DNA from: JADKAC01 sp964492065
Lineage (GTDB): Bacteria; Bacteroidota; Bacteroidia; Chitinophagales; BACL12
Direction: 5' to 3'
NCBI GenBank assembly: GCA_964492065.1
Contig: CAZBHH010000034.1
Coordinates: 1 to 20,804 of the forward strand
Length of the DNA stretch: 20,804 nt
Shown here: positions 7,537 through 15,126 of the stretch, piece after piece
Numbering within the stretch: the first letter of the stretch is position 1
Layout: every line of letters begins with the position of its first letter
Translations under genes and position numbers: made by a program
The notes under the pieces: generated by a model
Databases searched by the model: none
What the model was told of the DNA's origin: nothing
Seen by the model: the letters and a program-made list of their open reading frames with translations, nothing else

Positions 7537-8940
7537 TTACATATCTATAACTTTTCCCGGGTTTAAAATAGTATGCGGGTCGAAAACTTTTTTGATTTTT
7601 CTAAATAATTCGAGTTGTACAGCGTCGAAGGCAATCGGCATAAACGGCTTTTGCACCCAGCCGATACCGTGTTCGGCGGAGAGCGTTCCACCCAATGATA
7701 CGACGAGTGTGAAAATTTCCGCAATGGCTTTCGGCAACTCGGTTTCCCATACCTCGCTGCCGAGGTCGCCTTTGATGATATTCACGTGCAGATTGCCGTC
7801 GCCGGCATGGCCATAGCAAACGCTTTTAAAGCCGTAGCGCCTGCCTATTTCCTTCACCCCGGCAAGCAAGGCGGGCAACTCCGCCCTGGGGACAACGGTG
7901 TCTTCCTCCTTGTAAACCGAATTGGATTTCACTGCCTCGGCGACATTGCGGCGCATGCGCCACAAGTCCGCCTTTTGCTGCTCGTTTTCAGCAATCAGTA
8001 TTTCTCCGCAACCGAATGTCTCAACCACTGAGGCGATTTCCTCGCATTGCTGCATCAATACATCTTCCCTGTTACCGTCCACTTCTACCAGCAAATGCGC
8101 CTGCACATCGCCGGTGACGGGCACCTGTACATCGCGGACATATTCTTTTGCCCAAAGCAAAGCGTCCCGTTCCATAAACTCCAGCGCACTGGGGATAATG
8201 CCTTTGCGGAAAATGGCGCCCACCGCCTCACAGGCCCGGGCGGCATCGTCGAAGGGTATCAACATCAGCATATTGCAAGCGGGATGGGGCAGCAGTTTCA
8301 GAACGATTTTTGTCACCACGCCCAGGGTGCCTTCGCTGCCGACAATCAATTGGGTGAGGTTATACCCGGTGGCATTTTTCAGCACATTGGCGCCGGTCCA
8401 AATAATCTCGCCGGTAGGCAGAACTACCTCCAGGTTCAACACGTAGTCTTTGACAACCCCGTATTTCACTGCCTTAGGGCCACCGCTGTTCTCGGCGATA
8501 TTGCCGCCGATAAAGCAACTGCCGCGGCTCGCCGGATCCGGCGGATAGAACAACCCCTTTTCCCTGACGGCGTCCTGCAGCACTTCGGTAATGACTCCCG
8601 GTTCGGTAATCACCTGCAGGTTGCGCTCGTCGATGTGCAGAATGCGGTTAAAGCGCTCCATACTCAGGGCAATACCGCCGTAAACGGGCAAAGCACCACC
8701 GCTCAGTCCGGTACGGGCGCCCATCGGCGTCACCGGAATTTTAAACCTGTTGGCCAGTTGCAATATCCGTGAAACCTGCTCCGGCGTGCATGGCCTTACC
8801 ACCACCTGCGGCAAAAAGCGCAGGTCTTCGGTTTCGTCATGGCTGTAGTCCTCCAGCATTTCGCTGTCCACACTTACAAATTCACCACCGGCAATGGCAG
8901 CCAGCGAATCGATTATATGTTGTTCCAATGGATGCTTCAA
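7537..8940 (-). CDS. FAD-binding oxidase, GlcD/D-lactate dehydrogenase type
   Basis: This 467-residue flavoprotein belongs to the glycolate oxidase GlcD/D-2-hydroxyacid dehydrogenase family, which oxidises D-lactate, glycolate or related 2-hydroxy acids to 2-oxo acids. Residues 37-215 are the PCMH-type FAD domain, with VTPMGARTGLSGGALPVYGG near 70-90 and GGNIAENSGGPKAVKYG near 145-161. Residues 216-467 are the FAD-linked oxidase C-terminal domain, with YGHAGDGNLHVNI near 380 and GTLSAEHGIGWVQK near 420. Translation must start at TTG 8940: an in-frame stop lies 7 codons upstream and no ATG or GTG lies between. No GlcF-type iron-sulfur partner is adjacent. The exact substrate is undecided. Confidence 0.9.
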   Translation of the reverse strand: MKHPLEQHIIDSLAAIAGGEFVSVDSEMLEDYSHDETEDLRFLPQVVVRPCTPEQVSRILQLANRFKIPVTPMGARTGLSGGALPVYGGIALSMERFNRILHIDERNLQVITEPGVITEVLQDAVREKGLFYPPDPASRGSCFIGGNIAENSGGPKAVKYGVVKDYVLNLEVVLPTGEIIWTGANVLKNATGYNLTQLIVGSEGTLGVVTKIVLKLLPHPACNMLMLIPFDDAARACEAVGAIFRKGIIPSALEFMERDALLWAKEYVRDVQVPVTGDVQAHLLVEVDGNREDVLMQQCEEIASVVETFGCGEILIAENEQQKADLWRMRRNVAEAVKSNSVYKEEDTVVPRAELPALLAGVKEIGRRYGFKSVCYGHAGDGNLHVNIIKGDLGSEVWETELPKAIAEIFTLVVSLGGTLSAEHGIGWVQKPFMPIAFDAVQLELFRKIKKVFDPHTILNPGKVIDM

Positions 8941-8970
8941 GTATTTGTATTTTAACTTCTATATGACATT

Positions 8971-9001
8971 CAAAAGTCTGCAATCGCCATGAGAGAACAA
9001 A
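8971..9001 (-). promoter_or_regulatory. Promoter of the FAD oxidase gene
   Basis: TTTG (9001-8998), exactly 19 bp, then GACTTTTG (8978-8971) on the minus strand: a full -33 box and a -7 box with one base off TAnnTTTG. The start codon lies about 30 bp downstream. It interleaves with the opposite-facing box at 9010-9017. Confidence 0.6.
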
Positions 9002-9009
9002 ATTAGAAG

Positions 9010-9017
9010 TACCTTTG
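9010..9017 (+). promoter_or_regulatory. -7 promoter element of the Omp28-like gene
   Basis: TACCTTTG is an exact TAnnTTTG match located 27 bp before ATG 9045. It includes the TTG at 9015 that would otherwise be read as an upstream in-frame start, so that codon lies upstream of the transcript and ATG 9045 is the start. No good -33 TTG is seen. Confidence 0.55.
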
Positions 9018-9044
9018 CACCCTAAATTATACCCATATCTTCAT

Positions 9045-11099
9045 ATGAACCATCGCATCAACAGTTTTCTGGTTGCCGTTGCCCTGTTGTTTTCGGCATC
9101 ACAGGCTGTGGCCCAGGCCAAGAGATACCCGCTTTTCGAACATTTTACCCAGGCTTCCTGTGTGCCCTGCGCAAAGCAGAACCCCAGTTTCAGCGCCGTG
9201 TATGACGAAAACTTTTCAGATATCCATCACATCGCCTATCACACCAGCTGGCCGGGCGTTGACCCTATGTATTCGGCTAATCCCGGCGAAAGCGATGCCA
9301 TGGTGGACTATTACGGTGTAATAGGTGTACCGACGATATTTATCGATGGCGACATCATTGCCGGCGGGCCCGGTGGTGTGAACCAGCAGATGATTGACGA
9401 TCAGATCGCATTGACCAGCCCGATTTCCATATTCGTCAAAGAGACAACTTCCGGCTCGACCAGAAGTGTCACCGTGAAAATAAGTACCGTGGGCACCATA
9501 CCCGCAGGATCTTATCGCATCAAAGCGGCAGCGGTAGAGAAATTAATCACCTACGATTCTCCTCCGGGCTCCAATGGCGAAAAAGAATTCCCCAATGTAT
9601 TCCGCGAATTTTTAAACGGCACCTCCGGCGAAGAAATCACTCTGCCGGAAACGGGCAGTAGCGCCACCTATGAATTTACTTACACACTGGATCCCGCCTG
9701 GGATGCAGATGCGATGTACGCACTCGTATGGGTGCAAAACTACACCACCAAAGACGTCCTTAACTCAGGCGCTTCGAATGATCCGCGGGTTCTGATGGCA
9801 GCGGAAGGCGCCGGCTTCTTACAGGGCAATACAGGCGCCGTATCTTCATTCACCGCCGAGATGGACAATATTTCCGATGAGACTGCCAATACTGAAATCA
9901 TAATGACCAGCGATATGCCCGACGACTGGACTGCAAACTTTGTGATTGACGGCAACACCTACTCCGAATCGACCAGCATGTCGTTCAGCGACGTGGATTT
10001 AAAAGATATCACCGTGAATGTAACCCCCGGAGCTACTCCCGAACTGGGCATAGTGACCGTTAGTATTTATAACTCCGATCACCCTGCCTCCAACCCGGCT
10101 GTCATGCGTTACTACGTTATTTCGGGTATCACTGACCTGGTGGTGAACAATGTGGCGCCGTATGGGAGTGGCGACATGTACGGCAGTTACAGCTTTGAAA
10201 CCTATATCCCCGAAGGCCTCGAACTCGCCGGTAATACCACCTTTACTTCCACCACCGATGCAATTATGAAAAAGGGATTTGAAGCAAGTGCATTGGGCGA
10301 TGTGAAATTCATTTACTACAACGTGGGATGGACTTTCCCCTCCATAACCGCCGCCGAAGTGCCGCTGTTGGAATCCTATCTCGACGGTGGTGGCAGGTTG
10401 TTTATCGCCGGCCAGGATATCGGATGGGAAATCATGGATCCGGGTTCTACATTTTTAGACCCGGCTACCGAGAGTTTTTACACCAATTATCTACACGCCG
10501 GTTACCTGTCTGATAACGCACCCTCTGTTAGCGAGTTGACTCCCGTTGCCGGCGACGCCTATTTCGGAACCGCAAGTTCTACTTCCTTTAAGAAACCGTA
10601 TGGTCCCAGCTATTTTTTCCCAGACCAAATCGAAACAATAGACGAATTTGGATCGCCCATTTTCTATTACAATGGCGACGAGGGTATGGTAGCAGGTATC
10701 CGTGCTGAAAAAGACAATTATAAAATCGTATATCTCGGTATTGGCGTTGAGATGTTTATGGATGGCGATGTGCGTGCACAGGTCATTAAACTCGCCCACG
10801 ATTATTTTAGAGAGGGATATAGTGGCATTGAATTTGAGGCCGCTATGCAGGCATTATTGGGCAATGCGTATCCCAATCCTGCCAATTCAATAGCTACCAT
10901 CGAGGTACAAAATATGCAGACGCCGATGCAAATGGTTGTAACTGACTTAAGCGGAAGACAAATCCTGACCAGGGAACTGAGCCCGGGCACTGCTTCCATT
11001 CAAATAAATACAAATAATTTTGCAAGTGGTTTGTATTTGTACTATCTTACCGATGGCATTCAAAAATCGAACATTCAAAAATTGGAAATAATAAAATAA
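9045..11099 (+). CDS. Secreted Omp28-like protein with type IX sorting domain
   Basis: From ATG 9045 the product is 684 residues. Residues 1-24 are a signal peptide (core LVAVALLFSAS, cleavage after VAQ). Residues 27-110 resemble Omp28-type thioredoxin-like domains: YPLFEHFTQASCVPCAKQN carries a CVPC motif (Cys39, Cys42), and GVPTIFIDG is the cis-Pro segment. Residues about 115-265 are a beta-rich region of the same family. About 270-360 form a beta-sandwich. About 360-580 look like a GATase/ThuA-like alpha/beta domain (LLESYLDGGGRLFIAGQDIG near 440-460, YLHAGYLSDN near 481). The last 80 residues (AYPNPANS ... SGLYLYYLTDG ... KLEIIK) are a type A sorting domain that sends the protein through the type IX system to the cell surface. 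It is followed 5 nt later by another cargo gene. Confidence 0.85.
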   Translation: MNHRINSFLVAVALLFSASQAVAQAKRYPLFEHFTQASCVPCAKQNPSFSAVYDENFSDIHHIAYHTSWPGVDPMYSANPGESDAMVDYYGVIGVPTIFIDGDIIAGGPGGVNQQMIDDQIALTSPISIFVKETTSGSTRSVTVKISTVGTIPAGSYRIKAAAVEKLITYDSPPGSNGEKEFPNVFREFLNGTSGEEITLPETGSSATYEFTYTLDPAWDADAMYALVWVQNYTTKDVLNSGASNDPRVLMAAEGAGFLQGNTGAVSSFTAEMDNISDETANTEIIMTSDMPDDWTANFVIDGNTYSESTSMSFSDVDLKDITVNVTPGATPELGIVTVSIYNSDHPASNPAVMRYYVISGITDLVVNNVAPYGSGDMYGSYSFETYIPEGLELAGNTTFTSTTDAIMKKGFEASALGDVKFIYYNVGWTFPSITAAEVPLLESYLDGGGRLFIAGQDIGWEIMDPGSTFLDPATESFYTNYLHAGYLSDNAPSVSELTPVAGDAYFGTASSTSFKKPYGPSYFFPDQIETIDEFGSPIFYYNGDEGMVAGIRAEKDNYKIVYLGIGVEMFMDGDVRAQVIKLAHDYFREGYSGIEFEAAMQALLGNAYPNPANSIATIEVQNMQTPMQMVVTDLSGRQILTRELSPGTASIQINTNNFASGLYLYYLTDGIQKSNIQKLEIIK

Positions 11100-11104
11100 T
11101 CGAT

Positions 11105-11800
11105 ATGAAAAAGTTGTTTATCGCTGTACTTGGTTTCGCAGTTGCAGGCATGGTTACTGCACAGTCTTACCTTGAATTGAGCCCGAACCCATCTACTTTC
11201 ACAGGCACCACCTCCGATATCGCCCTGCTGGAAGCCGAAATTATCAATAACGGCCCGGAGTCGCAGGAATTCCTATGGCGCCGCCTGGTCAACGACCTGC
11301 CCGAAGGTTGGTTCAGCTACGTCTGCGACCCGAACCTGTGCTATAGCCCCACTCAGGATGAGCCTGCCATGAGCTTTGTACTGACAGGAGATAATAACAA
11401 ATTAAAAGTGACCTTTTCACCTAACGGCAACGCCGGCACCGGGTATTCGGAGATTGAAATCTACAGCACTACCGACAGCGCCAATTATTACGTGTTGGGC
11501 GCTTTCACCGCCGACCTCACCGCTACCGGGTTCTTTTCTCCCAATGCGGACAATACGTTAACCGTGTACCCCAACCCGGCCAACCAGGTAATCAATGCAA
11601 TGGCATCTTACAGCTCCGAAGTAAAAGCCGTTACCATCATCAATATCGTAGGCAAAGAGGTATTGTACACCGTCTGGAATACCGGCGACGGCCGCATGAC
11701 TCTGGATGTGAGCCACCTGCCCGAAGGCATTTACTTTGTACAGTTCCTGGGCGAGGGCAATTCCATCCTCTCCACCAAAAAGATTGCAGTAAAACATTAA
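11105..11800 (+). CDS. Secreted protein with type IX sorting domain
   Basis: This 231-residue protein has a signal peptide (MKKLFIAVLGFAVAGMVTAQ). Residues 21-135 are a beta-rich domain with two cysteines close together (YVCDPNLCYSP near 76-86), probably a disulfide, in a context resembling immunoglobulin-like domains of surface proteins. The C-terminal 80 residues (LTVYPNPANQVINA ... LPEGIYFVQFLG ... KKIAVKH) are a type A type IX sorting domain. It follows the Omp28-like gene by 5 nt and is closed by the terminator at 11820-11850, so the two form an operon. The shared operon hints that the two proteins act together on the surface; function is not known. Confidence 0.82.
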   Translation: MKKLFIAVLGFAVAGMVTAQSYLELSPNPSTFTGTTSDIALLEAEIINNGPESQEFLWRRLVNDLPEGWFSYVCDPNLCYSPTQDEPAMSFVLTGDNNKLKVTFSPNGNAGTGYSEIEIYSTTDSANYYVLGAFTADLTATGFFSPNADNTLTVYPNPANQVINAMASYSSEVKAVTIINIVGKEVLYTVWNTGDGRMTLDVSHLPEGIYFVQFLGEGNSILSTKKIAVKH

Positions 11801-11819
11801 TGTGAAACAAACTAACAAC

Positions 11820-11850
11820 AAAAGGGCTGCCTCCAACGGGCAGCCTTTTT
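11820..11850 (+). terminator. Intrinsic terminator after the secreted-protein operon
   Basis: An 11-bp stem (AAAGGGCTGCC with GGCAGCCTTTT, one G-T pair) closes a 7-nt loop, and the descending arm runs into a run of six T. It starts 20 nt after the stop at 11800. Confidence 0.85.
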
Positions 11851-11969
11851 TATTTCCAAACCCCTGTACTTTCATTTGAGGAAAATGCCAAAACGACCAT
11901 TCCCCGGCTGCTGCGGTGAACAGATTTTGACCGGTGGACGATTTCTCACATACGCCGACGGCTGAAAGC

Positions 11970-11999
11970 ACAAGGGCCGCTCCACAGAGCAGCCCTTGT
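11970..11999 (-). terminator. Hairpin downstream of the fad operon
   Basis: A 13-bp stem with one mismatch (ACAAGGGCCGCTC with GAGCAGCCCTTGT) and a CACA loop lies 19 bp beyond the fadE stop. It lacks a T-run on either strand, so it may be an imperfect terminator, an mRNA 3'-end stabiliser, or a block to transcription from either side. Confidence 0.5.
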
Positions 12000-12018
12000 A
12001 GCATAGTATCTCCTAAAA

Positions 12019-13812
12019 TTAAAAACAATAATCATCGGCAGCGATCATCACATCGGCGATTCTCCGGCGTGCTGCGGTGGTATTAACCGGCGGGTATTTC
12101 ACATAGCGCTTGAGTCCCAACAGCAACATCTTTTGGGTATCGCCTTCGGCAAAGGCGTGTATCACCGTTGTCCCGGCCCGCTGCACCCGCTCCAGCGAAC
12201 TGCTGATAAATACCTGGAGCATATCCTTATAGACGGCCATTTCAGACTCCTGCTTTGCGGATTGCAGCTTGAGGATGCGCAGCAACATGCTTTCGGCGGC
12301 GAAAATCTCCATCAGCACATCCGATGCCGCCATCAGTATTTCCTGTTCATCTTTGAGTTGCATCATCAGCTTTTGCACTGCGGCGCCGGCCACCATTAAA
12401 AACGCCTTCTTCATATTGGCCACCGCCCGGATCTCCGCGGCAAATTCCCCTTCCTCACCGCTGCTGAAATCGGGAATGCTCATCAACTCTTTTTGGATGG
12501 CCATCGCCGGGCCCATTAAATCCAGTTCGCCCTTCATGGTGCGTTTCAACAGCATATCCATCGTCAGCAGGCGGTTGATCTCATTGGTGCCTTCAAAAAT
12601 CCGGTTGATACGGGCGTCGCGGTAAGCTCTCGCCACGGGGTATTCCTCTGAGTAACCATAACCACCGTATATCTGCACTGCTTCATCCACTACGTAGTCC
12701 AGCGCTTCCGAGCCCAGTACTTTCAGCATGGCGCACTCGATGGCAAACTCCTCGGCGGCTCCCAACTTCGCATCAGCGATGGTTTTTCCCTGTTCTAGCA
12801 AGGCTTTTTCCTTGTCGTCAATCATATTGCTGGTGCGCCATAGGGCCGACTCGACGGCAAAGGTGCGCACCGCCTGCTCTGAAAGCTTGTACTTAATCGC
12901 CCCGAAATTGGCGATTGCCGTGCCGAACTGCTCACGCTCGTTGGCGTATTTCACCGAATTGGCTGCGCTGCGCTTACAGCCGCCGATGGCAGCAGCACAT
13001 AATTTATACCTGCCGATATTCAGAATATTAAAGGCGATGATATGGCCGCGGCCTTTTTCGCCCAGTATATTTTCTACGGGTATCCTGCAGTTTTCAAAAA
13101 ACACCTGGCAGGTGGATGAGCCCTTAATGCCCATTTTGTGTTCCTCGGCGCCGATACTCAACCCGGGGGTATCCCGTTCGACAATGAATGCGGTAAACTC
13201 CTTGCCGTCAATTTTGGCAAATACGATAAACACGTCGGCGAAGCCGGCATTGGTGATCCACATCTTTTGACCGTTGAGGATGTAATTGGCTCCGTCTTTA
13301 TCCAGTACGGCAGTGGTCTTGGCGGCGAGGGCATCCGAGCCCGAGCCGGGTTCGGTGAGGCAATACGACGCCTTTATCGCACCCTTTACCAGCCCCGGTA
13401 AATACTTTTGTTTCTGCGCTTCGGTGCCGAAGTACAAGATCGGCAGCGTGCCGATACCTGTATGCGCCAGGAAGGAAACGGAAAAGGCATGGGCCGCACC
13501 CACGATTTCGGCAACGGCGGTTTCGGTATTAAAATCCTTCTGAAATCCTTGGTAAGCCTCAGGCACTGAAATGCCCAATAAACCGAGCTCGCCGGCGCTC
13601 TCCAGCAGCGAGGGCACCAGCCCCTCCTGCTGGCTGTCAATGGCGTCCAGTTGTGTGAATACCCGTGTATCCACGAATTCCTTTGCCATATCGCGGATCA
13701 TCCTTTGTTCTTCGCTTAAATCTTCGGGGATAAAAATCTCCATGGGCTTGGATTCCCGGATCAAAAATTCAGCGCCTTTCAGCACCGTCAATACTTCCTT
13801 TTCTTCTGTCAT
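12019..13812 (-). CDS. fadE: Acyl-CoA dehydrogenase (FadE type)
   Basis: This 597-residue FAD enzyme catalyses the first step of beta-oxidation, acyl-CoA to trans-2-enoyl-CoA. Acyl-CoA dehydrogenase N-terminal, middle and C-terminal domains span about 30-440: CLTEPGSGSD near 150-160 binds FAD, MWITNAGFADVFIVFAK follows, and QIYGGYGYSEEYPVARAYRDARI leads to IFEGTNEINR near 403-412, which carries the catalytic Glu in the position used by very-long-chain and ACAD9-type enzymes. Residues 440-597 are a helical C-terminal extension also found in that group and in B. subtilis FadE (similar length), suggesting long-chain substrates. It starts 17 nt after fadA and ends the operon. Confidence 0.93.
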   Translation of the reverse strand: MTEEKEVLTVLKGAEFLIRESKPMEIFIPEDLSEEQRMIRDMAKEFVDTRVFTQLDAIDSQQEGLVPSLLESAGELGLLGISVPEAYQGFQKDFNTETAVAEIVGAAHAFSVSFLAHTGIGTLPILYFGTEAQKQKYLPGLVKGAIKASYCLTEPGSGSDALAAKTTAVLDKDGANYILNGQKMWITNAGFADVFIVFAKIDGKEFTAFIVERDTPGLSIGAEEHKMGIKGSSTCQVFFENCRIPVENILGEKGRGHIIAFNILNIGRYKLCAAAIGGCKRSAANSVKYANEREQFGTAIANFGAIKYKLSEQAVRTFAVESALWRTSNMIDDKEKALLEQGKTIADAKLGAAEEFAIECAMLKVLGSEALDYVVDEAVQIYGGYGYSEEYPVARAYRDARINRIFEGTNEINRLLTMDMLLKRTMKGELDLMGPAMAIQKELMSIPDFSSGEEGEFAAEIRAVANMKKAFLMVAGAAVQKLMMQLKDEQEILMAASDVLMEIFAAESMLLRILKLQSAKQESEMAVYKDMLQVFISSSLERVQRAGTTVIHAFAEGDTQKMLLLGLKRYVKYPPVNTTAARRRIADVMIAADDYCF

Positions 13813-13829
13813 GGTCTTGTATTTTTACA

Positions 13830-15008
13830 TTAATTCAATCGCTCGTAAATGCCCGCTATTCCCTGTCCGCCACCCACACATGCGGTTACCATGCCGTATT
13901 TTTTGTCCAGGCGTTTCAGGTCGTTCAGTATCTGAACGGTGAGCTTGGTGCCTGTACATCCCAAGGGATGGCCGAGGGCAACGGCGCCGCCGTTGACATT
14001 AGTAATTGCGCTGTCCAACCCCGCCTCGCGGATAACCGCCAGTGCCTGGCAGGCAAACGCCTCATTCAGTTCCACCAGGTCGATATCGCCTAAGGAGAGA
14101 TTGGCCATTTTCAATGCCTTGGGAATAGCCGCCACCGGCCCGATGCCCATTATGCGGGGCTCTACACCAACGGTAGCACAGCTCACCATACGTGCCATCG
14201 GCTGCAGATTCAGCTCTTTTACCATCCGCTCGCTCATCACGATGACAAAGGCGGCGCCGTCGGATGTCTGAGAGGAATTGCCGGCAGTGACAACGCCTCC
14301 GGCGGCAAATACCGGTTTCAGTTTGGCTAACGCCTCCAACGAGGTATCTTTCCGCGGTCCTTCATCGGTATCCACCACGTATTTCCGCTCTGCCCGTTTA
14401 TTTTTTTCATTGACATACACCTCTGTAACTTCAATGGGAGCAATCCCCGACTTAAAATAGCCGCTCTCAATGGCGTGCAATGCCTTCCGGTGGGACTCCA
14501 GTGAAAATTGATCTGCATCTTCCCTGCTGATATTGAACTCCTTGGCTACCGCCTCGGCCGTCAGTCCCATGCCGATGTAATAATCGGGATGCGCCTTTGC
14601 CACTTCGTAATTCAAGACCGTGCGCCAACCGGTTGTCGGCACCAGGCTCATGCTCTCGGTACCGCCGGCGATAATACAATCGGCCATACCGCTGCGGATT
14701 TTGGCCGTAGCGATGGCAATAGTCTCGACACCGCTGGCGCAATAGCGGTTTACGGTCATACCACCGGTGGTCACCGGCAGCGCCCGCACTGCGATCATCC
14801 TGCCTATCTGCAAGCCCTGTTCCGCCTCGGGCACTGCATTTCCAACGATCAGGTCCTCCACCCGCCCGGGGTCGAGTTGTGGTACCGATGCCAGGAGTTG
14901 GCCGATGACATCCACCGCCAAATCATCCGGTCTGGTAAAGCGAAACGCTCCCCGTCCGGCCTTGCCGACGGCGGTGCGCAATCCTGCTACGATATATGCT
15001 TCCTGCAT
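13830..15008 (-). CDS. fadA: Acetyl-CoA acyltransferase (3-ketoacyl-CoA thiolase)
   Basis: This 392-residue thiolase cleaves 3-ketoacyl-CoA with CoA, the last step of the beta-oxidation cycle. Nucleophile Cys90 sits in NRYCASG. The active-site His is in GHPLGCTG near 347, and the second Cys in CVGGGQG near 379. NEAFACQALAV near 310 is the usual thiolase loop. Length and order are those of a standard degradative thiolase. The fadN stop is 118 bp upstream, a longer gap than elsewhere in the operon. It holds no clear full promoter, only a partial ATACTTTG-like box. Confidence 0.95.
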   Translation of the reverse strand: MQEAYIVAGLRTAVGKAGRGAFRFTRPDDLAVDVIGQLLASVPQLDPGRVEDLIVGNAVPEAEQGLQIGRMIAVRALPVTTGGMTVNRYCASGVETIAIATAKIRSGMADCIIAGGTESMSLVPTTGWRTVLNYEVAKAHPDYYIGMGLTAEAVAKEFNISREDADQFSLESHRKALHAIESGYFKSGIAPIEVTEVYVNEKNKRAERKYVVDTDEGPRKDTSLEALAKLKPVFAAGGVVTAGNSSQTSDGAAFVIVMSERMVKELNLQPMARMVSCATVGVEPRIMGIGPVAAIPKALKMANLSLGDIDLVELNEAFACQALAVIREAGLDSAITNVNGGAVALGHPLGCTGTKLTVQILNDLKRLDKKYGMVTACVGGGQGIAGIYERLN

Positions 15009-15126
15009 GTGTTAATTTTTATATTTCCTTGCCCCCTCGCCGGCAACTGCGTTAGCGGTTACCCCCATTCCGGGTTCAAAGTATTTGATAATGCATTGTC
15101 TCCTTTTCACTTTATTCCGGTATTTC

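Noticed and set aside
11558..12028. 156-codon frame on the minus strand between the secreted-protein gene and fadE
   Set aside because: It overlaps the well-supported sorting domain of the plus-strand gene and both terminator hairpins, and its Cys/Leu-rich sequence has no motif.
15076..15096. Six-codon frame (MHYQIL) with a strong AAAAGGAG three nt upstream, between fadN and fadA
   Set aside because: Shine-Dalgarno sites carry little weight in Bacteroidota, the spacing is too short, and the peptide shows no attenuation-type codon run. Probably chance.
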